DNA of 64,000 bases from positions 2,542,001 to 2,606,000 of the forward strand of contig NZ_CP046973.1 of assembly GCF_009792235.1 (NCBI RefSeq), given 5' to 3'. This document shows, piece after piece, positions 8,724 through 17,488 of this stretch. Within the stretch, counting starts at the first letter, position 1. Each line of letters begins with the position of its first letter. Below the pieces are notes generated by a model. That model saw only the letters and a list, made by a program, of their open reading frames with translations. It was not told the origin of the DNA and ran no database searches. A program made the position numbers and the translations under genes. Source of the stretch: Microcystis aeruginosa FD4 (GTDB lineage Bacteria > Cyanobacteriota > Cyanobacteriia > Cyanobacteriales > Microcystaceae).

Positions 8724-9800
8724 ATGACGACAGAAAATCAAGCTAGAAGCATAGTAATTACTGGTGGAGCAGGATTTATCGGCTCGAATTTTGTTCATCA
8801 TTGGTGCGAGAATTATCCTGAGGATCGTGTAATTGTTCTTGATGCTCTTACCTACGCGGGCAATTTGAATAATTTAGCGACACTGAAAGATAGAAAGAAT
8901 TTCCGTTTTCTGCAAGGGGATATCTGCGATCGAGCTTTAGTTGATGAATTATTTACCAGTGAAAATATCGATACAGTTGCCCATTTTGCCGCCGAATCCC
9001 ATGTGGATCGATCGATTCTTGGTCCTGGAGCTTTTGTGCAAACTAATATGGTGGGAACTTTTACTCTATTAGAAAGTTTTCGGCAACATTGGTTAAGTAA
9101 TCATCAACCGGATAACTATCGTTTTCTGCACGTTTCCACCGATGAGGTTTATGGCAGTTTAGGAGTAGATGATCCAGCTTTTACCGAAACTACTCCCTAT
9201 GCTCCTAATAGTCCCTATTCTGCCTCAAAAGCGGGGAGTGATCATCTAGCGAGAGCTTATTTTCATACCTACGGAATGCCGACAATTATTACTAATTGCT
9301 CTAATAATTATGGTTCCTATCATTTTCCCGAAAAGTTAATTCCTTTGATGTGTATTAATATTCTTTTGGGTAAACCTTTACCCGTTTATGGTGATGGTAA
9401 AAATGTTCGGGACTGGTTATATGTTCGGGATCATTGTCAAGCATTAGATACAGTTATTCACAAAGGAAAAGCGGGAGAAACCTATAATATTGGCGGAAAT
9501 AACGAGGTAAAAAATATCGATTTAGTCAGGATGTTATGTGAGTTAATGGATGAATTAGCTCCCGATTTACCCGTGAAACCTGCTCGGAATTTAATTACTT
9601 TTGTTAAGGATCGCCCCGGCCATGATCGCCGGTATGCTATTGATGCGAGTAAAATTCGCACCGAATTAGGTTGGCAACCTCAGGAAACCGTAGAGGGGGG
9701 ATTAAGAAAAACCATTCAATGGTATCTTGATAATCGCGATTGGTGGCAACCTTTGTTATCCAAAGAATATCAGGAGTATTATGATAAAGTTTACGGTTAG
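8724..9800 (+). CDS. rfbB: dTDP-glucose 4,6-dehydratase
   Basis: This enzyme converts dTDP-glucose to dTDP-4-keto-6-deoxyglucose, the entry to dTDP-rhamnose and other deoxysugars. I choose ATG at 8724 because the NAD-binding motif GGAGFIGSNF then falls at residues 14-23, as usual. An upstream in-frame start at 8625 would overlap the CDF gene by 53 bases and add 33 unmatched residues. Further motifs are STDEVYG and the short-chain dehydrogenase catalytic pair Y-x3-K (YSASK). The length of 358 is normal. It lies away from other rfb genes but fits with the polysaccharide genes in this window. Confidence 0.93.
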   Translation: MTTENQARSIVITGGAGFIGSNFVHHWCENYPEDRVIVLDALTYAGNLNNLATLKDRKNFRFLQGDICDRALVDELFTSENIDTVAHFAAESHVDRSILGPGAFVQTNMVGTFTLLESFRQHWLSNHQPDNYRFLHVSTDEVYGSLGVDDPAFTETTPYAPNSPYSASKAGSDHLARAYFHTYGMPTIITNCSNNYGSYHFPEKLIPLMCINILLGKPLPVYGDGKNVRDWLYVRDHCQALDTVIHKGKAGETYNIGGNNEVKNIDLVRMLCELMDELAPDLPVKPARNLITFVKDRPGHDRRYAIDASKIRTELGWQPQETVEGGLRKTIQWYLDNRDWWQPLLSKEYQEYYDKVYG

Positions 9801-9831
9801 AGAAGGGTAAAAACTTTAATCTTAATTTTAG

Positions 9832-9858
9832 GTGTGTTAGCCAAAACTAACACACTTT
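9832..9858 (+). terminator. Hairpin terminator after rfbB
   Basis: A perfect 9-bp stem (gtgtgttag at 9832-9840 and ctaacacac at 9847-9855) with a 6-base loop is followed by a short T-run 32 bases after the rfbB stop. The T-run is short, so termination may be weak. The arm resembles the dispersed gtgttag repeats seen at 47867 and 48703. Confidence 0.5.
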
Positions 9859-9988
9859 AGCTAGATTAATATTTAAATTCTCAGTGATTAAGATCACAGG
9901 AAAATCTCAAAAAAATAGTTAGGTTTGAGAGATAATAGGATCAGAGCAGACTAAGACTGGCAATCTTTACTTTTTATTAGCAGCAACC

Positions 9989-11383
9989 ATGGCTTATAAA
10001 AGAAATTATCGCCGCCGCAAGAATCGGCAATCGGGAAGGACAATTCCAGGGATTTTCATCTTTTTAGTTTTAATGTCCGTTGGGATGGCATTTAAAAACC
10101 AAAGTTCTCAACTGCTCAGGAATTTTCAATCATTTAAACCAGCAAATGATTTAATTTCTAATACTAAGAATCTGCAACTTTCTCAGCCAATTATTTCGGG
10201 GAATAATCCCCAAGTTAGACAGGGAAATTATCAAGATATTGATCGTCTAGCTCGCAGCATCAATTACCAAGGAAATTCTCTATCAGAATTAGCAACAATT
10301 CTATCTAAATATGCCAAAACAGAAGCAGAAAAAGCCCGCATTATTTACGTTTGGATTACCCATAATATTACCTACGATGTGGCAAGTTTTTTAAGGAGTA
10401 ATTACGGTGATGCCAGTCCTTATACTGTCCTCAAAAATCGTTTTGCTGTCTGTTCAGGTTATGCCAATCTTTATCAAGCTTTAGCAGAAAAAATGGGATT
10501 AAAATCAGCAGTTGTTATCGGTTATGCTAAAGGATTAGGCTATCTAGTGGGCAATGCTAGTGATGCTAACCATGCTTGGAATACTGTCAGAATTAATAAT
10601 GCTTGGTATCTAATTGATGCAACTTGGGGTGCGGGAGTAGTCAATAACAATCAATTTCAACGGCAATTTAATCCTCATTATTTTGCTACTCCACCCGCAC
10701 AATTAATTTATAGTCATTTCCCCGAACAAACTCAGTGGCAATTATTACCGAAAGTTTATAGAAAACAACAATTTGATTCTTGGCCGATTGTGACATCACA
10801 ATTTTTTCGAGATGGCATAAAATTAGTCAATCACAATAGTTATAATATCCAGTCTTCAGGAATAACAGAAGTTATTTTACAAGTTTCTCCTCACACCCAT
10901 ATTTATGCTCAATTGCAGCAAAATAATTTACCTATAAATAGCCATTTACCCTTAATTCAAAGAGTCAATGGACAAGCAACAATTAAAGTTTCCTTTCCCC
11001 AAGCTGGAAGTTATGATTTGATGGTTTTCTCTAAAAATAAATCCGATAAAAATAACTTTAATCATGCTTTATCTTATCGAATTACCAGTAGTGCTAAGGG
11101 TGTTTCTATACCGAAAACATATGCTACTTTTGAAGAAAATAATGCCTATCTTTATAGTCCCACAATAGCCAAATTAACTAAGAATCAATTGGTAAATTTT
11201 AAAATTGAAGTACCTAATGCTTTAGATGTGGTTATCATTGATCAATCATCGGGTAACTGGACTCCTTTAACTAAGTCAGGGAATTTATTTTTCGGTAATG
11301 TTAAAGTTGGTTCAGGAAATATAACCATCGCTGGCAAGTTTACGGAGGGTAATAACTACGCTAGTTTAGTTGAGTACGAGTAA
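9989..11383 (+). CDS. Transglutaminase-like cysteine protein, membrane-anchored
   Basis: The 464-residue protein has a basic N-terminus (many Arg/Lys in residues 4-17) and one hydrophobic segment at about 19-35, suggesting a signal anchor and an extracytoplasmic body. A transglutaminase-core domain follows, with a complete catalytic triad: Cys155 (FAVCSGYA), His195 (ANHAWN) and Asp210 (LIDATWG). Such domains act as proteases or amide-processing enzymes rather than true cross-linkers in many bacteria. The C-terminal half (about 260-464) looks like beta-rich domains. Substrate unknown. The duplicated hypothetical pair follows 30 bases downstream. Confidence 0.75.
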   Translation: MAYKRNYRRRKNRQSGRTIPGIFIFLVLMSVGMAFKNQSSQLLRNFQSFKPANDLISNTKNLQLSQPIISGNNPQVRQGNYQDIDRLARSINYQGNSLSELATILSKYAKTEAEKARIIYVWITHNITYDVASFLRSNYGDASPYTVLKNRFAVCSGYANLYQALAEKMGLKSAVVIGYAKGLGYLVGNASDANHAWNTVRINNAWYLIDATWGAGVVNNNQFQRQFNPHYFATPPAQLIYSHFPEQTQWQLLPKVYRKQQFDSWPIVTSQFFRDGIKLVNHNSYNIQSSGITEVILQVSPHTHIYAQLQQNNLPINSHLPLIQRVNGQATIKVSFPQAGSYDLMVFSKNKSDKNNFNHALSYRITSSAKGVSIPKTYATFEENNAYLYSPTIAKLTKNQLVNFKIEVPNALDVVIIDQSSGNWTPLTKSGNLFFGNVKVGSGNITIAGKFTEGNNYASLVEYE

Positions 11384-11413
11384 TTTATCTTTGAGTCATT
11401 AAGGAGCAAAAGA

Positions 11414-11899
11414 ATGAATCTTGATACTTTTAACAACTCTCAGAAAATCCTTATCGAAGATGATAATAGTTTACTGATGTTTGAAAATAAAGAAATTATT
11501 TTGGTTGATCAATTCAAAAATCAAATAATTGAAGAATTAGAAGACTATATTTCTGACTTCGTTCTCGATGGTTTAATGTTAAAATCGAAAAGTTACATTT
11601 GTGGTCAGATAGCTAAACTAGATTGGGTTTATTATCCGAGAGATGGACAAATATTAAATCTATTAATTTTAGGAGAAAAACAATGGAGACAAGGTAAAAT
11701 TAAAGTTTATGGTCAATGTGACTTTTCTCCTATTTTAGAAAAATTAGCCCATCAAGAATATGACTACTCGCAATTATTACAAATATTAAAAGAGCAAGGC
11801 TTTAAAAATTTCAATGAAACTCGTCAAATAAAAATTACCCTAGAGTTTATTCCTAAAAATAGCCCATTGGAACAAGAACCAGAATCACCCCTAGAGTAA
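11414..11899 (+). CDS. Hypothetical protein, first of a tandem duplicated pair
   Basis: This 161-residue acidic, soluble protein belongs to no family I recognise. It is preceded by aaggagcaaaag, a strong Shine-Dalgarno that recurs identically before the second copy. Shared segments with that copy are the first 15 residues, the LLILGEKQW stretch (about residues 90-100) and the NFNETRQIKITLEFIP segment near the C-terminus. No signal peptide or membrane helix is visible. Its position 30 bases after the transglutaminase-like gene suggests co-transcription. Confidence 0.6.
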   Translation: MNLDTFNNSQKILIEDDNSLLMFENKEIILVDQFKNQIIEELEDYISDFVLDGLMLKSKSYICGQIAKLDWVYYPRDGQILNLLILGEKQWRQGKIKVYGQCDFSPILEKLAHQEYDYSQLLQILKEQGFKNFNETRQIKITLEFIPKNSPLEQEPESPLE

Positions 11900-11947
11900 A
11901 TTTGTATGTTATTATGATTGAATAGGGAATAATTAAGGAGCAAAAGA

Positions 11948-12504
11948 ATGAATCTTGATACTTTTAACAACTCTCGGAAAATTATTATCGAAGATGATAA
12001 TAGTGTATTGATGTTTGAAAATGAAGAAGTTATTTTAGTGAGAAAATTTAGGGAAAAATCCAAGAAGATTTTTTGAAGTATATCGGCAAATATACTTCCT
12101 ATGGAAGACTAAGAACAAATATATCAGACCGTTCTTCTACATTTGGTCAAATTAATAAAATTGAATGGTTTCATTATCCGAGTGAAGGGAAGGATTGTAA
12201 AGTATTAATACTGGGGGAGAAAGACTGGAGAACAGGAAAAGTTAAAACTTCTGGAGAATGTACTTTTTCTAGTGTTTTAGAAAAACTTTCAAAAAGTCCG
12301 TATATACATTGTAATTCTAGTGAATATGATATTTTATTTAAAGAAATCAGAAATCAAGGCTTTAACGATTTCAATGAAACTCGTCAAATAAAAATCACCC
12401 TAGAATTTATTCCCGAAAATAGACTACTGGAACCAGAATCACCCCTAGAGGAGATTCGGCAAATGCTGCGAGAAAATCCCGAAAAAACTAACTTCAATTC
12501 CTGA
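11948..12504 (+). pseudogene. Second copy of the duplicated hypothetical gene, frameshifted
   Basis: The copy starts at ATG 11948 after the same Shine-Dalgarno as the first gene, and its first 36 codons match. It then runs into TGA at 12074-12076. Adding one A to the A-run at 12054-12058 restores a continuous frame into the downstream segment ending at 12504, which carries the conserved LILGEKDW and NFNETRQIKITLEFIP motifs. The intact product would be about 185 residues, slightly longer than the first copy through a C-terminal tail. The lesion may be real or a homopolymer reading error. TTG at 12073 could start a shortened protein. Confidence 0.7.
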
Positions 12505-12508
12505 AAAC

Positions 12509-12734
12509 CTAATTAGGGTTTGCTGAAAAAGTACGGGCGAAGCATTCGGATAGAAAATCTACGGTTTCACCGATAGGTTATTGCCCGAATGCTTCGCCCC
12601 TACAGGACGCGGGCCGATGAAGATGCAAGGTTTTGAACCACGATTCTCTCAAAATCTTGCACCTGTTTCGCTCGTAAAGCCCCAAAACCCTTACTTTGCA
12701 TACATTTCACATTTATTCAGCCAGCCCTAATTAG
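12509..12734. mobile_element. MITE, family A copy 1, with 8-bp target duplication
   Basis: The element covers 12517-12726 (210 bp) and is bordered by the perfect direct repeat CTAATTAG at 12509-12516 and 12727-12734. Its ends are imperfect inverted repeats (GGTTTGCTGAA on the left, the complement of GGCTGGCTGAA on the right). An internal 15-bp inverted repeat (gggcgaagcattcgg and its complement) forms a large hairpin. There is no coding capacity. A near-identical 210-bp copy lies at 18133-18342. It would need a transposase in trans. Confidence 0.85.
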
Positions 12735-12785
12735 GTAATGAGGAAAATAAATTAAAGCAATCTCCTGTCTCCTGCTGTAATTATC

Positions 12786-13028
12786 ATGGCAAAAACTCCG
12801 AGAATACCGATTCCGATCGAAGTGAGAAAATATGTTTATCAAAGGGATAATTATCAATGTCAGAGTTGCGGTAAACCCGAAAAATTGTCCCAACTTTCCA
12901 TAGATCATATAATTCCCTTAGCTTTAGGTGGCAGTAACGACATTAGTAACCTGCAAACCCTTTGTTTATCCTGTAATCGCCGCAAAAAAGACCATTTAGA
13001 CCCGCGCTTTCGGCGTTATTTTCAATGA
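12786..13028 (+). CDS. Small HNH endonuclease
   Basis: The 80-residue protein is a bare HNH nuclease domain. Zinc-ribbon cysteine pairs lie at C25/C28 and C60/C63, the DH metal site at D40-H41 (SIDHIIPLALGG), and an Asn at N52/N55 before LQTLCLSCNRRK. Such stand-alone HNH proteins nick or cut DNA; in cyanobacteria they are common as small orphan genes near rpsP, with unknown role. It lies 52 bases beyond the MITE repeat, which may have replaced its original upstream region. Confidence 0.85.
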   Translation: MAKTPRIPIPIEVRKYVYQRDNYQCQSCGKPEKLSQLSIDHIIPLALGGSNDISNLQTLCLSCNRRKKDHLDPRFRRYFQ

Positions 13029-13122
13029 ATATGCAATGGCTGCCGACCGGTTCCCTCGATCGCCACTTGTGGAAATACCGCCAGGATGAGTTAGAATCGG
13101 AAAGGAGAATTTTTGAGTAACC

Positions 13123-13371
13123 ATGATCAAATTACGTCTAAAACGCTTTGGTAAAAAACGCGAAGCCAGTTATCGTATCGTTGCGGCCGTTAGCACCAGT
13201 CGTCGCGATGGTCGTCCCCTAGAGGAATTAGGATTTTACAATCCCCGCACCGATGAAGTGCGTCTGGATGAAGAAGGAATCATCCGACGCTTACAACAAG
13301 GAGCGCAACCGACGGACACCGTGCGCGGCATTCTCACCAAACAGAAAATTTTCGAGAAAATCAATGCCTAG
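13123..13371 (+). CDS. rpsP: 30S ribosomal protein S16
   Basis: S16 is a small-subunit protein needed for 30S assembly. The 82 residues show the family N-terminus MIKLRLKRFGKKR, followed by YRIVAA and the ELGFYNPRT motif. The length is normal. Its stop overlaps the start of the KH-domain gene by 8 bases (ATG at 13364 inside the S16 end), which indicates translational coupling, an arrangement seen in many cyanobacteria and Firmicutes. The aaaggag at about 13100-13106 is some 16 bases before the ATG. Confidence 0.97.
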   Translation: MIKLRLKRFGKKREASYRIVAAVSTSRRDGRPLEELGFYNPRTDEVRLDEEGIIRRLQQGAQPTDTVRGILTKQKIFEKINA

Positions 13372-13729
13372 TACCCCCAATTATCTCGAACTGGTGAAAT
13401 TTATTATCGAGCCGTTTTTGGAAGAGCCGGCCAGTCTGAGATTGGATATCGAGCGCTGTAAGGAAAATCAACGTCTTTGGGTGCGTGTAGCCTTCGATGA
13501 TGCCGATAAAGGCAAAGTTTACGGCCGGGGAGGACGCAATTTACAGGCGATTAGAACTACCCTAGAAATGGCGGCCGCGAGTGCGGGTCGCTCTCTTTAT
13601 CTAGAAGTCTATGCGGCCGAAAATGAAGGCGAACAGCGCCGCACCCGTCGTTCTAATGGTAACTTTGAAGGTACGGAAAGAAGACCGAGCAATCGACGAC
13701 CACCCGCACCCCGGCAGCTCAACAACTAA
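13364..13729 (+). CDS. khpA: KH-domain RNA-binding protein
   Basis: This 121-residue KhpA-type protein binds RNA. I start it at ATG 13364 (MPSTPNYLEL), 8 bases inside rpsP; an upstream open extension to 13253 only reads S16 in another frame. The KH loop is GRGG in VYGRGGRNLQAIRT (about residues 51-64). A C-terminal tail of about 30 residues rich in Arg, Pro and Asn (RRTRRSNGN, RRPSNRRPPAP) is disordered and basic, which is longer than in compact KhpA proteins (about 80). Function with S16 in ribosome maturation or RNA chaperoning is inferred from the coupling. Confidence 0.88.
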   Translation: MPSTPNYLELVKFIIEPFLEEPASLRLDIERCKENQRLWVRVAFDDADKGKVYGRGGRNLQAIRTTLEMAAASAGRSLYLEVYAAENEGEQRRTRRSNGNFEGTERRPSNRRPPAPRQLNN

Positions 13730-13738
13730 CGAGCGATT

Positions 13739-14767
13739 TTAGGAAAACAGGGAAGGGGTTTCATCCTCGACCCTCTCCAGTTGCTCTAATTGCTGCCAAA
13801 CTTTGGCGAGTAGAGTGGTTAATCCGGCTCCTGTTACGGCGGAAATAGTCAAAATCTCGGCATTGGTTATTTTAGCAAACTGCTTTTGATAGTTATCTAT
13901 CGTTTCCTCGTCCACAGCATCAATTTTGTTGAAAACCAGTATTTGCGATCGCTTTTCTAAGCCTCGACCATAGGCGGCCAATTCTCCTTGGATAATTTGA
14001 TAATCGGCGATCGGGTCTTCTGCTGTCAAGGAGACAAGATGAATTAACAGGCGCGTGCGTTCGATATGGCGTAAAAATTCGTGTCCTAGGCCGATTCCTC
14101 GGTGCGCTCCCTCGATTAATCCAGGAATATCGGCGAATACCGTCCCGTCTCCTGTGGGTTTGCGTACCACTCCCAAGTTAGGGATAAGAGTCGTAAAGGG
14201 ATAATCGGCGATTTTGGGACGAGCAGAGGAAACAGCCGAGATTAGGGTTGATTTTCCCGCATTGGGCAGCCCGATCAGTCCTACTTCCGCTAATAACTTC
14301 AATTCTAGGCGTAAATGGCGTTTTTCTCCGTCTAAACCGGGTAAAGCGTATTCGGGTGCGCGGTTATTATTGCTTAAAAAGTGGCGGTTGCCTAATCCCC
14401 CTTTTCCCCCGGCAGCCACGATTAAAGTCTGTTCGGGAGTGACCAAATCGCCGATAATTGCCTCGCTATCGAGATCGTAAACCACTGTACCACAGGGAAC
14501 TTTAATAATGCGATCGCTACCGTTGGCTCCGGTGCAGTTGTTCGGACCGCCCCGTTTACCGTCATCGGCCTTAAAATAGCGACTATACTGGAAATCTAGC
14601 AGGGTTTGCAGGTTCTGAGTGGCCACAAAAATCACCGAACCACCTTTTCCCCCATTACCTCCGGCCGGGCCGCCAGCGGGGACGTATTTTTCCCGACGGA
14701 AAGCGACGATTCCATCACCTCCCTTACCCCCTTCCACTTCTATTTCGGCGCGATCAATAAACTGCAT
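13739..14767 (-). CDS. obgE: GTPase Obg, ribosome assembly
   Basis: Obg is a GTPase that binds the 50S subunit and links ribosome maturation to growth state. The 342 residues comprise the glycine-rich OBG fold (about 1-158, e.g. GGKGGDG and AGGKGGLGN), then the G domain with G1 GLPNAGKST (about 165), G3 DIPGLIEGAH (about 214) and G4 FNKID (about 284). The gene converges on khpA, with the stops only 9 bases apart. Cyanobacterial Obg often ends near here without an extra C-terminal domain, as this one does. Confidence 0.96.
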   Translation of the reverse strand: MQFIDRAEIEVEGGKGGDGIVAFRREKYVPAGGPAGGNGGKGGSVIFVATQNLQTLLDFQYSRYFKADDGKRGGPNNCTGANGSDRIIKVPCGTVVYDLDSEAIIGDLVTPEQTLIVAAGGKGGLGNRHFLSNNNRAPEYALPGLDGEKRHLRLELKLLAEVGLIGLPNAGKSTLISAVSSARPKIADYPFTTLIPNLGVVRKPTGDGTVFADIPGLIEGAHRGIGLGHEFLRHIERTRLLIHLVSLTAEDPIADYQIIQGELAAYGRGLEKRSQILVFNKIDAVDEETIDNYQKQFAKITNAEILTISAVTGAGLTTLLAKVWQQLEQLERVEDETPSLFS

Positions 14768-14811
14768 AAGACTAAGTAGTTAAAGTGAAAAAATGATCAA
14801 GATCAAAGCTG

Positions 14812-14920
14812 TTATAGGTTAATATCTTGCCAATTTAAAGCTTCTGCGAATCCCTGAAAATGTTTGACATTAGTGGTAGCGATGACTAGATAACGGCTCG
14901 GATATTGTTTTTTTAAGTAG
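14812..14920 (-). pseudogene. C-terminal remnant of a PIN-domain (VapC) toxin
   Basis: About 34 codons end at TAA 14812-14814 and read a typical VapC tail (ATTNVKHFQGFAEALNW), the last strand and helix of PIN ribonucleases including the TTNVKHF segment. Upstream the frame is cut exactly where the MITE at 14921 begins. The rest of the toxin and any antitoxin are gone. It lies just upstream of obgE, so no product is expected. Confidence 0.7.
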
Positions 14921-15131
14921 GGTTTGCTGAATAAATCTAAAAACCTTGTTGGGTAAAACTTTTAGACCTTTTGGCCATCAAAAAGTAATGGATATGGGAG
15001 TGATCGGGGGAAAAATTCCTGGACTTTTTCCCTGAAAATTAGGTAATTGACCCCCTCAAAATCGGTAAAACCCTACACCCCACACCCCACACCCTACACC
15101 CTGCCCCCAGGAAAAACTTTTTCAGCAGACC
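14921..15131. mobile_element. MITE, family B copy 1, flanked by gene remnants
   Basis: This 211-bp element begins GGTTTGCTGAATAAATC and ends with the inverse TTTTTCAGCAGACC. It carries a pyrimidine-rich run of caccc-type repeats at 15070-15113 and no frame. It is closely related to 29346-29542 and 61433-61633. The 8 bases on each side (ttaagtag, ctagttaa) do not match, unlike the family A copies, so one flank has probably been deleted or rearranged. A vapC remnant abuts the left side and an rnhB remnant lies beyond the right. Confidence 0.8.
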
Positions 15132-15260
15132 CTAGTTAAAGACATTGACGAGGCTCAACAGGAATAGGCTCAATGCCAACCCGCAACACTTCAACAACTA
15201 ATGGGGGAGATTCTGGCACGATTAAATTGACACCCCCGTCGCACTAAGCGCTTCCGGTCT

Positions 15261-15332
15261 TCACCCCGACATTTGAGATAAAGCCCCGCGCCCCACTTCA
15301 TCGACACTGGCAATTAAGGGTTCTTCGCTCAT
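15261..15332 (-). pseudogene. rnhB: N-terminal stub of ribonuclease HII
   Basis: Right after rne, ATG at 15330-15332 overlaps the rne stop (ATGA). It opens a frame reading MSEEPLIASVDEVGRGAL, which contains the RNase HII catalytic motif DEVGRG, then degenerates to a stop at 15261-15263. RNase HII is normally about 190-220 residues. In many cyanobacteria rnhB follows rne, so this is the truncated remainder of that operon partner. The bases 15132-15260 hold no gene I recognise. Another rnhB or an RNase HI elsewhere may cover the function. Confidence 0.75.
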
Positions 15333-17488
15333 GACTCATCGGCAGTGGCGGAGGAACGACGACGACGACGACGCAGCACCGCGGTTTCAGGCTCTATTTG
15401 TGGCTCCTCTGTCACCTCGGCGCTCACCGGGGTCTCGAAAGGAATGACTTCACCGAGAAAAACTGGAGTTTCGGTCGTAATCGGTTCGGGGGTAAAAGTC
15501 ACTGGCACACTAGCTTCTTGGTTGATTTCCTGACTAACTTCGCCAGTGGTGGGACGACGACGACGGCGCACCAGGGGGCGATTTTCGGATTCCTCGCTGG
15601 TTTCCATCCCTTCGACCGGTGCGACCTCGGCCTCTAGGGTGGGAGTCAAGGATATTTCAGGAATGGCAGACTTTTCTGGGTTTTCCACTTCTCTTTCCCC
15701 TGCCAGTTTCACGGAAACAATCACCGATTTCGGGTCTTTAAACTCCTTATCCACCAGAATCAGGGGAGAAATGCCCATTAAAGAATAAACTTCCTGTTCT
15801 ACCTGGGTCATTTCCACGGAAACCCGCTCCCGTTCGCTGACGGGGATATTTTTGGCGGTGCTGGCATCTTCTCCCCGTTTCGAGAGACGGGCCGGGCGTT
15901 CTCGTTTTTCCTCAAAGCGTTGGGGTTCTGATTCCGGCTCGATTTCGTTGTTAACACCGTTAGTAGAGGCTTTTTCGCTCCGTTCCTCTTTTAGTAATAG
16001 TTCCGAGGGACGACGACGACGACGACGGCGAGAATTATTAACCTGTTCTTGATAATTGGGATGGAAGGAAAGATCCATCTCTTGAGCGTTTTCTTCGGCC
16101 TCAAATTCGGAGAAAACTTCTAGATAGGGTTCGGCCGCCGCAACGCTAGGAGCGCTCTTATCGGGCAGAACTTTTGTATTAATCGGGGCAACGACAAGGG
16201 TTTCTTTTTCCGCGCGGCTAAGAGTGGGGGTTTCCAGGGCGATGGCGTTGCCCTCTCCCGGTAGATGGGCTAAATGGCCCAGTCCGCCGCAATGGTCACA
16301 GGTTTTGCCGAATAATTCATAAATGTTTTTCCCCTGACGCTTACGAGTTAATTCCACTAACCCCAATTCCGATAATTGGGCAATCTGGGGCCGGGCCTTA
16401 TCGCTTTTCAGGGCCTTGTTAAACAATTCCAACAGTTTCAACTGGTCGCGACGGGAATCCATATCGATGAAGTCCACCACCACCACGCCGCCGATATTTC
16501 TCAAGCGCAGTTGTCGGGCGATTTCTGTGGCGGCCTCGCTATTAGTCCAGAGTACGGTTTCTCGGGCCGTGGCCGAACGGGTAAAGGAACCGGAGTTAAC
16601 ATCAATTACCGTTAAAGCTTCCGTCGGTTCGATGATAATGTAGCCGCCGGAGGGTAAATCAACCCGGGGTTTCAGGGCCTCGCGAATGGCGGCGTTAACC
16701 CGGAAATAGTCGAGAATTGGCTGGGGTTCCCGATGGGAGTCGATATAAACCCCTTCGAGAGCTTTGCCGCCGCCCCAGTTCGTCAATTGCTGTTTAACTC
16801 GTTTTACCGCCATCGGGTTATCCACAACAATGCGATTGACGTCGGCACTGTACATATCCCGCAAAACCCTTTGAATAAAGTCATCATCCCGGTTAAGCAG
16901 GGCCGGGGCGCGGGTGCTGACGGCCATCTGTTGGATGCTCTCCCACTGTTTTTGCAGAAATTCCAAATCCTCGATAATCGCTTCTTCCGCTTTGCCTTCG
17001 GCCTCGGTGCGTACCAGCAACCCCATCCCCGCCGGTTTGACCAAAATCCCTAAAGCTCGTAAACGGGAGCGCTCGTCTTCACTGCGGATGCGACGGGAAA
17101 GATTCACCCCGCGACCATTGGGCATCAATACCAGATAACGACCGGGAAGAGTGACATTTCCCGTTAGCCGCGGTCCCTTGTTGCCGGTGGGTTCTTTCAT
17201 TACCTGTACCAGCACTTTTTGCTGGGGGGCCAGTAATTCCGTGATAGCACCGGCGGTTTTTTTCAGTCTTAAGGGGCCCAGGTCGGTGACATGGATAAAG
17301 CCATTACGTTCCGCATCGCCAATATTGACAAAGGCTGCATCTATACCGGGGATGACATTTTCTACTAATCCTAGATAGATGTCGGCCACCTGCTGATTAC
17401 CTGTGGCTACAACTAATTCCTGAATTTGATCTTCCCAAAAAACAGCCGCTATATGGTGTTGTTCGGCTATGATTATTTGTTTTGGCAT
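15329..17488 (-). CDS. rne: Ribonuclease E/G, cyanobacterial type
   Basis: RNase E is the main endonuclease of mRNA decay and rRNA/tRNA processing. The 719 residues hold an N-terminal catalytic half (about 1-410) with S1 and 5'-sensor regions, active-site Asp residues in VIDVNSGSF (about 298) and VVVDFIDMD (about 340), and the zinc-link pair CDHCGG (about 393). The C-terminal ~300 residues are acidic and disordered with three Arg clusters. The last, RRRRRRSSA, is the nonapeptide shown in cyanobacteria to bind polynucleotide phosphorylase. The gene overlaps the rnhB stub by 4 bases. The long upstream region may mediate autoregulation. Confidence 0.95.
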   Translation of the reverse strand: MPKQIIIAEQHHIAAVFWEDQIQELVVATGNQQVADIYLGLVENVIPGIDAAFVNIGDAERNGFIHVTDLGPLRLKKTAGAITELLAPQQKVLVQVMKEPTGNKGPRLTGNVTLPGRYLVLMPNGRGVNLSRRIRSEDERSRLRALGILVKPAGMGLLVRTEAEGKAEEAIIEDLEFLQKQWESIQQMAVSTRAPALLNRDDDFIQRVLRDMYSADVNRIVVDNPMAVKRVKQQLTNWGGGKALEGVYIDSHREPQPILDYFRVNAAIREALKPRVDLPSGGYIIIEPTEALTVIDVNSGSFTRSATARETVLWTNSEAATEIARQLRLRNIGGVVVVDFIDMDSRRDQLKLLELFNKALKSDKARPQIAQLSELGLVELTRKRQGKNIYELFGKTCDHCGGLGHLAHLPGEGNAIALETPTLSRAEKETLVVAPINTKVLPDKSAPSVAAAEPYLEVFSEFEAEENAQEMDLSFHPNYQEQVNNSRRRRRRRPSELLLKEERSEKASTNGVNNEIEPESEPQRFEEKRERPARLSKRGEDASTAKNIPVSERERVSVEMTQVEQEVYSLMGISPLILVDKEFKDPKSVIVSVKLAGEREVENPEKSAIPEISLTPTLEAEVAPVEGMETSEESENRPLVRRRRRPTTGEVSQEINQEASVPVTFTPEPITTETPVFLGEVIPFETPVSAEVTEEPQIEPETAVLRRRRRRSSATADES

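Noticed and set aside
13253..13363. Upstream extension of the KH-domain gene
   Set aside because: These codons only read rpsP in another frame; the ATG at 13364 fits the family N-terminus.
15345..17378. Several plus-strand frames of 60-106 codons opposite rne
   Set aside because: They are antisense shadows of the Arg/Glu-rich RNase E sequence, with no start signals or motifs.
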